This document shows, one piece after another, positions 8,714-16,482 of a stretch of DNA of 46,173 nt. A model generated the notes under the pieces. That model was not told the DNA's origin, ran no database searches, and saw only the letters and a list, made by a program, of their open reading frames with translations. How positions within the stretch are numbered: the first letter of the stretch is position 1; each line of letters starts with the position of its first letter. Position numbers and translations under genes: made by a program. Source of the stretch: Planctomycetota bacterium (GTDB taxonomy: Bacteria > Planctomycetota > Phycisphaerae > WQYP01); NCBI GenBank assembly GCA_021798635.1, contig JAJZGH010000003.1, positions 1 to 46,173 of the forward strand, given 5' to 3'.

Positions 8714-10054
8714 ATGCCCATACCCATTGTCGCCATCGTCGGCCGCCCCAACGTCGGCAAATCCAGTTTGCTTAATATGCTATCGGGAAAGCGCATCTCC
8801 ATCGTGGACCCTACTGCGGGCGTCACCCGCGACCGCGTATCCAATATTGTGGAAAGCGAGGGACGAAGTTTTGAACTTGTTGATACCGGCGGCTACGGCA
8901 TAGAAGATCCGGATAATCTCACCGAGCAGATTCAGGATCAGATTCGCCGGGCCATTGAATCCGCAGCAGTGCTGCTGTTTGTTGTGGATGCTAAAAACGG
9001 CCCGGTGCCGTTAGATACCGCCGTGGCTCGCCTGATTCGCCCGTTTGCCAAACCGGTGATTCTGACCGTTAATAAAGTGGATGGGCCGAATCTGGCATCC
9101 AATGCCACTGAATTTTTCAAATTGGGCTTTGACGAAATGGTCATGATTTCCTGCCAGCATCGCCGGGGCGGGGATGAATTGCTGAAGGGCATTTTCCGGC
9201 ATCTTGGCCGCAGCGCGAAAATAATACCGGCAGAATCTGAACTGAAACTGGCGGTGGTGGGAAAGCGTAATGCCGGCAAAAGCACCTTGATTAACACGCT
9301 GGCAGGCGGCGAACGCGTGATTGTTTCCGAGGTGCCCGGCACGACCCGTGACAGCATTGACGTTCGCATCGAAATTGAGGGCCGCACCATTACCGTTATT
9401 GACACCGCCGGCGTGCGGAAGCGTGCCCGCATGACCAACAACGATCTGGAGTTTTACAGTTTTCACCGCGCGCAGCGTTCCATCCGCCGGGCGGATGTCG
9501 TGCTGCTGTTAATTGATTCAACGGCTGATATCAGTGATGTGGACCAGAAACTCGCCGCGTATGTGCAGGAGGAATTCCGCCCGGTGATTCTGGTCATTAA
9601 CAAATGGGACCTTGTGGGTGAGCAGGCCACGGTGGAAAGTTACGGCGCCTATGCCGCCAAACGGTTCCCGCAATTGAAGCATGCACCCGTGGCGTGCATC
9701 AGCGCGAAAACCGACAGCGATCAATCGCAGATTGTACGTCTGGCCTTTTCCCTCTTTGAGCAGGCCTCCACACGATTAACCACCGGGCAGTTAAATAAAG
9801 CGGTGGAAGATATTCTGCAATTGCGCGGCCCCAGCAGCCAGGAAGGCAAAATGGTAAAAGTTTATTATGCCACGCAAATTGATGTCCGCCCCCCCACCAT
9901 CGTGCTTTTTGTCAATCATCCCCGCCTGATTACCGAGGAATACAAACGCTTTTTCGCCCATCAGTTGCGGGAGCGCACCGTGCTGCATGAAGTTCCCATC
10001 CGGCTGTTGATCCGCGGCCATCGCGGGAATGAACGCAAAGAGGAATCGGCGTGA
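8714..10054 (+). CDS. der: Ribosome biogenesis GTPase Der (EngA)
   Basis: 446 residues. It has two tandem GTPase domains and a KH-like C-terminal domain, the unique layout of Der, which acts in 50S subunit maturation. Domain 1: GRPNVGKS, AGVTRD, DTGGYG, NKVD. Domain 2: GKRNAGKS, PGTTRDS, DTAGVRKR, NKWD. The open frame extends back to 8576 inside secA, but the ATG at 8714 is preceded by AAGGAA and begins directly with the first beta strand (PIPIVAIVGRPN), as in other Der proteins. Its stop codon lies only three bases from the stop of the convergent recombinase gene. Confidence 0.96.
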   Translation: MPIPIVAIVGRPNVGKSSLLNMLSGKRISIVDPTAGVTRDRVSNIVESEGRSFELVDTGGYGIEDPDNLTEQIQDQIRRAIESAAVLLFVVDAKNGPVPLDTAVARLIRPFAKPVILTVNKVDGPNLASNATEFFKLGFDEMVMISCQHRRGGDELLKGIFRHLGRSAKIIPAESELKLAVVGKRNAGKSTLINTLAGGERVIVSEVPGTTRDSIDVRIEIEGRTITVIDTAGVRKRARMTNNDLEFYSFHRAQRSIRRADVVLLLIDSTADISDVDQKLAAYVQEEFRPVILVINKWDLVGEQATVESYGAYAAKRFPQLKHAPVACISAKTDSDQSQIVRLAFSLFEQASTRLTTGQLNKAVEDILQLRGPSSQEGKMVKVYYATQIDVRPPTIVLFVNHPRLITEEYKRFFAHQLRERTVLHEVPIRLLIRGHRGNERKEESA

Positions 10055-10057
10055 CCT

Positions 10058-11029
10058 TCAGGGCCGCGGATGATGCTGCCGGTGAACATTCTTTAACCGA
10101 TCCGCATCAACATGAGTATATATCTGGGTCGTACCAATATCGGAATGCCCCAGGAGTTCCTGTACGATGCGCAAATCAGCCCCGCCCGAGAGTAGATGCG
10201 TTGCAAAGGTGTGGCGGAGTTTGTGCGGGTGAATATGCTTCAAGCCCGCAGCTCGGGAAATGCGATCAAGTCGCTGCCACAGCACAATGCGATTAATCCT
10301 TTGACCCGAACGGGAAACAAAAACGTTCGGAACCCGGCTTTTCGACACCGCCAGAAGTTTAGGACGCAATTCGCGCATATATTTTTCCATGGCCGCACGG
10401 GCCGGTTTTCCCACCGGAATGATGCGTTCCTTCCGTCCCTTGCCGATCACACGAATAACGCCAAGTTCCGCATGAACATTTCGTTCCGTCAGATCAGCAA
10501 GTTCACTGGCCCGCAGGCCGCAGGCGTAAAACAATTCGATAATCGCCTGATCCCGTAGCGCCAGCGGGTGGGCCGGATCCACCGCCTTCAGAAGTGCCTC
10601 AATTTGCGGACGGTTCATCACATCCGGCAGCTTGCGCCAGCCATGCGCCGTTTCCAGATGCTCGGTGGGGTTTTCCGGGATTTTCCCGCGCGCTACTGCA
10701 AAGCGATAAAACATTTTCAGCGATGCAGTATGCCGCAGCACGCTGCTGGTGCGCAAGTTGCGTTGCGACTGCATATGCTTAAGATATTCGCCGATTACTA
10801 TGCGGTCCACGCGAACCATCGGTCGCGAACACTTCCGGTCACAAAATGCCGCAAACTGCATCAGGTCCGAGCGATAGGCCGCAAGCGTATTGTCCGCCAG
10901 ACCCAGCTCAATTTCGATATACGTAAGAAATTCATTAATGACAGCCAAGTCTTCAGTGGTGTGGACCGGCGGCAAATTGCTGACGGGAGCGTCAGATTTT
11001 CGGCTTTGGCTCAAACTCAATGCGTCCAT
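10058..11029 (-). CDS. Tyrosine recombinase, XerC/XerD type
   Basis: 323 residues, in the size range of XerC/XerD (about 300) with a short extra N-terminus. The catalytic set is complete: Arg in [11 protein letters not shown], Lys in [12 protein letters not shown], HxLR in [14 protein letters not shown], His in [14 protein letters not shown] with the nucleophile Tyr in the same stretch. An N-terminal SAM-like DNA-binding domain precedes it. Such enzymes resolve chromosome dimers at dif during division. No integrase-associated cargo or att repeats were seen beside it, so a chromosomal Xer is more likely than a phage integrase; XerC versus XerD cannot be decided here. GGAGG lies just before the ATG. 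Confidence 0.9.
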   Translation of the reverse strand: MDALSLSQSRKSDAPVSNLPPVHTTEDLAVINEFLTYIEIELGLADNTLAAYRSDLMQFAAFCDRKCSRPMVRVDRIVIGEYLKHMQSQRNLRTSSVLRHTASLKMFYRFAVARGKIPENPTEHLETAHGWRKLPDVMNRPQIEALLKAVDPAHPLALRDQAIIELFYACGLRASELADLTERNVHAELGVIRVIGKGRKERIIPVGKPARAAMEKYMRELRPKLLAVSKSRVPNVFVSRSGQRINRIVLWQRLDRISRAAGLKHIHPHKLRHTFATHLLSGGADLRIVQELLGHSDIGTTQIYTHVDADRLKNVHRQHHPRP

Positions 11030-11434
11030 CCTTGGACCTCCGTTGGGATCGACTAGATCGGCACGATCGCGCCATCCGCGTCAGGCAATCAACCTGTCCC
11101 GAGGTTCTATGCCCTACGCAGATTCTACCGCTCCAAAAGCGGTACGCCAAGCAGTTTCCCGAATTCCCAAAACATGATTCCAATCAGCGCCAGGTGATGG
11201 AGTCCGTTAGCTCAATGCGGCAGCGTTGAGTTGGGCGCGGAATTACAATTTGATGGCACGACGCGTTTCGGCCCGTCGCGATTGGTACGCGCCTGCCGAA
11301 TTGCGGTGCGGATATTTTCCGTGACATTCCACCTCCAACCATGTTGTGTTATTGACACAATGTGGAAGGGGGCGCGTGGGACGAGGAGGGGTCTGGTCCC
11401 GCAATATCGGGTTTTTGCTTTGCGGCCTTACTGC
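11030..11434. other. Spacer between the recombinase and the porin island
   Basis: No gene is supported. It contains the palindrome at 11344-11360 and a weak hairpin CCCG-CAATAT-CGGG followed by TTTTT at about 11397-11415. Short open frames here lack ribosome binding sites and protein-like composition. Confidence 0.4.
11344..11360. promoter_or_regulatory. Perfect palindrome TTGTGT-N5-ACACAA
   Basis: Six-base arms around TATTG, the size of a dimeric-repressor operator, about 75 bp upstream of the porin promoter. An overlapping TTGACA (11352-11357) has no matching -10. The bound factor is unknown. Confidence 0.35.
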
Positions 11435-11463
11435 TTGACAGGATTTCCGAGCTCACATAACCT
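11435..11463 (+). promoter_or_regulatory. Promoter of the OprB porin gene
   Basis: Perfect TTGACA at 11435-11440, a 17-bp spacer, and TAACCT at 11458-11463. The same -35, spacing and -10 occur upstream of blaI (12775-12803), and both continue as TAACCTAA. The predicted start is near 11470, giving a leader of about 50 nt. Confidence 0.65.
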
Positions 11464-11489
11464 AAAGTTTTAAGCCTTGTTTAATAGGT
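11460..11489. promoter_or_regulatory. Candidate BlaI operator half-sites upstream of the porin
   Basis: ACCTA at 11460-11464 overlaps the -10 and is mirrored by TAGGT at 11485-11489, 20 bp away. The same half-sites lie in the blaI promoter with a 6-bp gap. BlaI/MecI dimers bind inverted repeats over promoters; this assignment is inference from shared sequence and position. Confidence 0.45.
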
Positions 11490-11521
11490 AATATAGCGAC
11501 CGGTTATTAAAGGAGATTTTC

Positions 11522-12763
11522 ATGCTTGCCCTCCCGGCCACGCCGCCACCGGTCCATGTTGTCTCCGCTCCCGATATCGCCGCGACTGCACCTGCACCGG
11601 TCGCGCCGGCGACATCAGCGTCTCCCACGGGATCCGGTGCCTATTCCAACACATTCACCGGCGACTGGTTCGGTCTGCGCACCGGACTGGCGGATCACGG
11701 CATTAGTTTCAACGGCTACGGGGTCAATGACAATAGTTGGAATCTTCGCGGCGGAAAAAGCACCCACAATTTTGTCTCCCGCGCCCGTCTGACGTTGGGG
11801 ATGAACCTGGACACGGACAAACTCTTCGGCTGGGCGGGTGGGACCGTGGTATCCAGCGTGCGTTTTCATTTTGGCCCGAACGGCAATGACATCCAATTGG
11901 GATCGCTGCAGGGATTTAGCTATATTGATGACAACCCGCCGACAACCCAATTATATGAATTGTATTTCAAGCAGACACTGCTGGGAGATAAACTGACCCT
12001 GCAGGCGGGACGGATGGACGCCAATAATATTTTTGATATTCCGGTGGACGCCACTGATTTCATCAATCCATCGGCATCCGATGCTCCGTTGACATTGCAA
12101 AACGCCCCACCCTCGCAGGCACCCGGCTTGGCGGCATTTGTCACGGCGATACCTGGAACCACCTTGATTCTCGGTGCATTTTTTAATGGTCGCTCCCATC
12201 CGACGGCTCTGGATGCGATGCTCAATACGCTCGCTACCATCGATGAACCCAATGGAACATCGCTGAATGTTGAATTGGATCATAATTATCATATCGCGGC
12301 CAATATGCCGGGAACGGTGGGAGTCGGGGCGTTCTGGCGCACCGGCCAATTGCCGACCCTCAATGGTGGCACACAATCCGGCACGGGCGGTGGCTGGGCT
12401 TTTATCGATCAAACATTATGGCAGACCGCGAAGGCGGATCATCGCGTGGCAGTCTGGGGAAACTTCACGGGTAATGACCCCCGCGTAAGCGAGATCGACT
12501 ATTCCATTCAAGCGGGCTTGCTGGGGGCTGGAATCATTCCTGACCGGCCCGAAGATAAAATCGCGGTGGGTCTTGATTGGGCGCATACAAGTTCGCATGC
12601 GCAACTGCCAAAGCCTTATGAGATGGCGACCGAGTGCTTCTACGAATATTACCTTGGCCAGGGCGTGACGGTTCAACCTGACGCGCAGTACTTCACCAAT
12701 ACGGGCGGCGGGATATATCCGGCCGCATTAATCGCGATGGTTCGAGTCAGCGTTAATTTTTGA
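11522..12763 (+). CDS. OprB-family carbohydrate-selective porin
   Basis: 413 residues. The start of the OprB fold is clear (TFTGDWFGLRTGLADHGISF), followed by alternating beta-strand patterns, an LQAGRMDANNIFD strand and a C-terminal aromatic Phe (VRVSVNF), as in outer-membrane barrels that admit sugars. AAAGGAG precedes the ATG at a good distance. Oddly, the N-terminus (MLALPATPPPVHVV, then Ala/Pro-rich) is not a recognisable signal peptide, and an in-frame TAA at 11489 limits any upstream extension. Either an upstream frameshift has removed the signal or the gene is non-functional as written. The promoter matches that of blaI, suggesting co-regulation with the M56/BlaI pair. Confidence 0.8.
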   Translation: MLALPATPPPVHVVSAPDIAATAPAPVAPATSASPTGSGAYSNTFTGDWFGLRTGLADHGISFNGYGVNDNSWNLRGGKSTHNFVSRARLTLGMNLDTDKLFGWAGGTVVSSVRFHFGPNGNDIQLGSLQGFSYIDDNPPTTQLYELYFKQTLLGDKLTLQAGRMDANNIFDIPVDATDFINPSASDAPLTLQNAPPSQAPGLAAFVTAIPGTTLILGAFFNGRSHPTALDAMLNTLATIDEPNGTSLNVELDHNYHIAANMPGTVGVGAFWRTGQLPTLNGGTQSGTGGGWAFIDQTLWQTAKADHRVAVWGNFTGNDPRVSEIDYSIQAGLLGAGIIPDRPEDKIAVGLDWAHTSSHAQLPKPYEMATECFYEYYLGQGVTVQPDAQYFTNTGGGIYPAALIAMVRVSVNF

Positions 12764-12774
12764 GCGAGGTGTTA

Positions 12775-12803
12775 TTGACATGGCGGAATTGTTTTGATAA
12801 CCT
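12775..12803 (+). promoter_or_regulatory. Promoter of the blaI-M56-toroid operon
   Basis: TTGACA at 12775-12780, 17 bp, TAACCT at 12798-12803, overlapping the end of the porin-blaI gap. It is the twin of the porin promoter at 11435. The inverted repeat over its -10 and start site would allow autoregulation. Confidence 0.65.
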
Positions 12804-12815
12804 AATTTTCTAGGT
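12800..12815. promoter_or_regulatory. Candidate BlaI operator over its own promoter
   Basis: Inverted repeat ACCTA-ATTTTC-TAGGT, eight bases before the blaI ATG and covering the predicted transcription start. The position is typical of autorepression by BlaI/MecI proteins. The binding assignment is inferred. Confidence 0.5.
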
Positions 12816-12822
12816 GATTAGT

Positions 12823-13227
12823 ATGGCAAATAGCGACGGTCCCACTGAGCGTGAGCTGGAAATCCTCAAAATCCTCTGGAATATGCGTCAAGCCACCGTG
12901 CGGCGCGTCTACGAATATATGCGTCAGCGCGAAGACATCGCCCAGAACACGGTCCAGACCTTTCTCCGAATGATGGAGGAAAAAGGGCTGGTCTCCCACA
13001 AACTGCAGGGCAGGGCTTTTGTCTATCGTCCGCTCTACAGCCGGGGCAAAGTGCTGGCGCGGTTTCTCAACCGGATATTTGACGGTGCGGTAGACCAACT
13101 GGTGCTCAATGCCGTGGAAATTGCGGGACTTTCAATTGAGGAAATTGAAGACCTGGAAAAGAAATTGCGGGCCGCCCGAAGTTCGCGGCAGGCTGATTCC
13201 GGATTGGATCAACGGGCGCCTTTATGA
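12823..13227 (+). CDS. BlaI/MecI-family transcriptional repressor
   Basis: 134 residues, the usual family size. The N-terminal winged helix is evident in TERELEILKILWNMRQATVRRVYEYMR and NTVQTFLRMMEEKGLV, and the C-terminal dimerisation helices end near residue 120. In beta-lactamase and mecA systems such repressors are inactivated by cleavage once a partner M56 membrane protease senses ligand. Here the M56 gene overlaps the repressor stop codon by four bases (ATGA), so they are translationally coupled. No beta-lactamase or PBP gene is nearby; the likely targets are the porin gene upstream and its own operon. The ATG at 12823 is chosen over a GTG nine bases earlier, which falls inside the operator. 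Confidence 0.92.
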   Translation: MANSDGPTERELEILKILWNMRQATVRRVYEYMRQREDIAQNTVQTFLRMMEEKGLVSHKLQGRAFVYRPLYSRGKVLARFLNRIFDGAVDQLVLNAVEIAGLSIEEIEDLEKKLRAARSSRQADSGLDQRAPL

Positions 13228-15236
13228 TTAGCTTTGACCTATGGCTTCTGGATAGCACCTTGATCGTCAGCATTGTGCTCGCGTCGGGCTTTGCAGCCAT
13301 GCTGATGCTCCGGAATCCGGCGCGACAGCAGCGGGTCGGTGAACTAGCCGTGATCGGGGCTTTGGCCGCCATGATGCTCACAGCGCTACCGGGGCTTCCG
13401 CACGTATTCCTGCGATGGTTGCCGGCTGCCGATACCGCCAAGTCTTCCCTTACCGTGGAAACCTTTCATATCGGGCTGACACCACAGAAAAACACCGGCC
13501 GCCGCAGTAATATAATACCGATTCTCCGCCGACCGCAGTTGCAGAATAAAAGAGGCTCGTTTTGGCGAAGCTGCCTGCACTGGTGGCCGGAATATATCAG
13601 CAGAGCCTATTTTCTCGGCGTGGTATTGATGGCTGGAAGGTTGGTTCTGGGCTGGCAACTGTTACGGAAAGCGTCCGCGAAAGCGACGCCTTTTTCCGCG
13701 GATTTTCATATCGAATCACTTGCTTCCGCCGGCCCGCTGCGCAGAAATCTAAAATCCACGGTCGTAAGGATATCCGAAGAGATACAAACACCCATGGCCT
13801 TTGGCATGTTACATCCGGTAATTTTACTGCCCAAAAGTTTTTGCGGCGCGGATGTGACCATGGTTCGCATGGCCTTGACGCATGAACTGACGCATATTGT
13901 CCGTGGTGACACCATCTGGCGGGTGATCCTTGCCTTAGCCGCGGTGCCGCTGTTTTTTCACCCCCTGCTGTGGATTCTTTCCCGCCGCATCCGACTGAAC
14001 CAGGAATTCTTAGCGGACCATTCAGCCGCAGCACTGGCCGAATCCCCCGCCACCTATATCACCGCCATGCTGCAACTGGCACGGGGAATAAAAAACCACC
14101 CCGATGCATTCTTTCCCGCCACGGCACTATTTGGCCGCCGATCCGACTTTTATTTGCGCATGAACCGTCTTCTGACGCAGGGTAATAGCACCACGGCGGA
14201 CTGCTCGGGGAGGTGGTACGTTGGGGCCGTTGCAGGAACGATGCTGATACTTATGCCGGCCTCCATGATCACATTGGCGTCGCCGGCAAAGTCCTTATCC
14301 ACCGCTAACGGTGCCCAGCCAAAGAGCGGCACGATTCATCAGGAGGCTCGCCAACTTGCGCGTAGCGGGTTGGCCTATTTGGGGCGACGACAAAACGCCA
14401 GCGGTGCGTGGCTGGGGCGCTATGGACCAGCAGTTACTGCGATGGTGGTGCGTGGATTTTTGGAGGCCGGCGTATCTGCGGGCAACATTCACGTTAAACG
14501 CGGCTTGCGGTTTATTGAAAGTAACCGCCGATCGGACGGGGGATTTTATAACAATGTCGAACCGGCGTACAACACCGCCATTGTCCTGCGTACGCTTTCC
14601 ATGCTGCCGGAACCCCGTTATCAAAGACAGGCACGCCGGGGCTTGGCGTTTTTGCATCAACAACTGCGGACATCCGTCGCAGATCCCGGCTCTGATGCAG
14701 CTTGGTATATGCACCGCTCGCTTTTCCGGTTGCAGGTGCCCGGCAACCGGTTCGCGCAGTCGGAAAAAACGGTTTCGCATCAGATCACCTCAGGCTTATG
14801 GATATCCGGCAAGATGCTGGATCCGCGGGAACGCGGTGCTGATGCGGTATTAAGACAATACGGCTCAATCACCTACGCCCAACTCAAGAGCATGATTTAC
14901 GCCGGTTTGCAGGCACGCGACCCGCGCGTGGTACATCTCTCTCATTGGATCTCCACCCACTATGCCTTGAATTACAATCCCGCAGAAAATGGTTCGCAGG
15001 GGTTATATTATTACTACGTGGTGTTCGCCAGGGTTTTGCGAGCCGCCGGCCGGGAACGCGTTATAGATGCGGATGGCGTAAGCCATAACTGGCGGCGCGA
15101 TCTGGTAGTGGCCTTGGCCGGGCGTCGCCGCGCCAACGGCAGTTGGAAAAATGGCACCGGCAGCGCCTGGCTGGAGGGTAACCCGGTGATGGCGACAACC
15201 TACGCGGTTTTATCGCTGGATCAGGTGACGCGATAA
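13224..15236 (+). CDS. M56 (BlaR1/MecR1-like) membrane metalloprotease fused to an alpha/alpha-toroid (prenyltransferase/squalene-cyclase-repeat) domain
   Basis: 670 residues. The N-terminal half is an M56 peptidase: hydrophobic segments near the start, at about 40-58, 125-147 and 230-250, the zinc motif HELTH at 220-224 and a third-ligand candidate Glu261 in QEFLADH. A further membrane segment lies at about 333-355. Residues from about 375 to 670 form a repeat domain with QW-like motifs (NASGAW, SDGGFY, ANGSWKN) where BlaR1 carries a penicillin-binding sensor. This domain is closely similar to the entire mature protein encoded next (for example YGSITYAQLKSMIYAGL against YGSMTYSGLKSMVYCGL). 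By topology it would face the periplasm and act as sensor, with the protease acting on the BlaI repressor. The squalene-cyclase DxDD acid motif is not visible. The ligand is unknown. Confidence 0.88.
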   Translation: MISFDLWLLDSTLIVSIVLASGFAAMLMLRNPARQQRVGELAVIGALAAMMLTALPGLPHVFLRWLPAADTAKSSLTVETFHIGLTPQKNTGRRSNIIPILRRPQLQNKRGSFWRSCLHWWPEYISRAYFLGVVLMAGRLVLGWQLLRKASAKATPFSADFHIESLASAGPLRRNLKSTVVRISEEIQTPMAFGMLHPVILLPKSFCGADVTMVRMALTHELTHIVRGDTIWRVILALAAVPLFFHPLLWILSRRIRLNQEFLADHSAAALAESPATYITAMLQLARGIKNHPDAFFPATALFGRRSDFYLRMNRLLTQGNSTTADCSGRWYVGAVAGTMLILMPASMITLASPAKSLSTANGAQPKSGTIHQEARQLARSGLAYLGRRQNASGAWLGRYGPAVTAMVVRGFLEAGVSAGNIHVKRGLRFIESNRRSDGGFYNNVEPAYNTAIVLRTLSMLPEPRYQRQARRGLAFLHQQLRTSVADPGSDAAWYMHRSLFRLQVPGNRFAQSEKTVSHQITSGLWISGKMLDPRERGADAVLRQYGSITYAQLKSMIYAGLQARDPRVVHLSHWISTHYALNYNPAENGSQGLYYYYVVFARVLRAAGRERVIDADGVSHNWRRDLVVALAGRRRANGSWKNGTGSAWLEGNPVMATTYAVLSLDQVTR

Positions 15237-15276
15237 TTGTTGAATACGAGCACCGCTTTTTTTAAGGAGTTTTACA

Positions 15277-16428
15277 ATGCAAAACGGCAAACTTATGACG
15301 GCCTTCCTATGCACATTGTTTTTGGGCATTGCGTCTCCCATTTTCGCCGCTGCCAAGCCTTTTTATAAAACGGATGCGGTTTTGGGGAAAGGCTTGAAAT
15401 ATCTGATGGCGACGCAAGCCCCCAATGGCGGTTGGGTGACGCAGGTCGGCCCCGCCGTCACGGCGCTGGCGGTCAAGGCGATGGTAGGCGCGGGCATTCC
15501 GGCAAGCAATCCTGTGATCGTTAAGGCGATGAGGTTTATCGAAACCACCCGCGAACCGGATGGGGGCTTTTACGTTCATGACCTTCTGCAGAATTATAAT
15601 ACATCCATTGTCCTTTCCACATTGACGATTCTACCGCGTCAGAAATATGCCGCCCAGATTAAAGCCGCACAACATTACCTCATGTCTCTTCAGCATCGAG
15701 CCGGGCAAAGAAACGCCGCCGGAAAGTTAGTTACCCGCAACAGCAGTTGGTATGGAGGCACCGGCTATTATCAGGACCGGCCCGATCTTTCCAACACCTC
15801 TTTCTTCATTCAAGCGCTGCACGACAGCGGCGTACCCGCGAGCAACCCCGCGATGAAGGCGGCTCTGGTCTTCGTAACGCACTGTCAGGAAAACAGCGAA
15901 ACCAACTCCATGGCCTGGGCCAAGGGCACGCATAACGGCGGTTTTATCTATACTCCCGTAAATGGCGGCGGCGGCGATATGGGAGACCACGACACGCTAC
16001 GCGGGGCATCGCACGCCAAGGGTACGCTGAACAGTCAGTGGACAGCCTACGGCAGCATGACCTATTCCGGCCTGAAGAGCATGGTATATTGCGGGTTAAC
16101 GCCCAAGGACCCGCGCGTCATTGCCGCGGTCAAGTGGATACGCGCCAACTGGACATTGAATTCCAACCCCGGCACGGGCGGCAGCCGGATGGGGCTGTTT
16201 TATTATTACCTGATGTTCGCACGGGCACTTCACGCCCTGCATATTAAAACCATTACCGATGACAACGGCATTGTGCACAATTGGCGCTCGGAAATACGGA
16301 AAAAATTAAATTCCCTCCAGAATCCTAACGGATCGTGGAAGAATAAATGGAGCCCGCGCTGGCTGGAGTTCAGCGCTCCGCTTGTGACATCCTACGCCTG
16401 TCTGGTTTTGGACACCGTGGATCGATAA
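15277..16428 (+). CDS. Secreted alpha/alpha-toroid (prenyltransferase/squalene-cyclase-repeat) protein
   Basis: 383 residues with a clear signal peptide (cleavage near IFAAA, about residue 26). The mature part is made of toroid repeats: APNGGWVTQVGPAVTALAVK, EPDGGFYVHDLLQNYN, NGGFIYTPVNGGGGD and NPNGSWKNKWSP. The DxDD and other terpene-cyclase acid motifs are not visible, so enzymatic cyclisation is unlikely. It is the free-standing relative of the sensor domain of the M56 protein just upstream, but has an extra segment around NSETNSMAWAKGTHNGGF that the fused copy lacks. AAGGAG precedes the ATG; the gap to the M56 gene is 40 bp, so they share an operon. It could bind the same ligand in the periplasm, titrate it, or be the object sensed; this is inference. 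Confidence 0.85.
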   Translation: MQNGKLMTAFLCTLFLGIASPIFAAAKPFYKTDAVLGKGLKYLMATQAPNGGWVTQVGPAVTALAVKAMVGAGIPASNPVIVKAMRFIETTREPDGGFYVHDLLQNYNTSIVLSTLTILPRQKYAAQIKAAQHYLMSLQHRAGQRNAAGKLVTRNSSWYGGTGYYQDRPDLSNTSFFIQALHDSGVPASNPAMKAALVFVTHCQENSETNSMAWAKGTHNGGFIYTPVNGGGGDMGDHDTLRGASHAKGTLNSQWTAYGSMTYSGLKSMVYCGLTPKDPRVIAAVKWIRANWTLNSNPGTGGSRMGLFYYYLMFARALHALHIKTITDDNGIVHNWRSEIRKKLNSLQNPNGSWKNKWSPRWLEFSAPLVTSYACLVLDTVDR

Positions 16429-16482
16429 GGCAGCCCCTTCACGATACAGATTTTGCAGCGGCCCCCCGCATCAGGAGTTTTC

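Noticed and set aside
10058..11029. Recombinase as an integrase of a genomic island including the BlaI genes
   Set aside because: No att-like direct repeats, adjacent tRNA or mobility genes were seen, and the protein fits a chromosomal Xer.
14311..14853. 180-codon open frame inside the M56-toroid gene
   Set aside because: Overlaps the fusion gene in another frame; the main frame is uninterrupted and has clear domain motifs.
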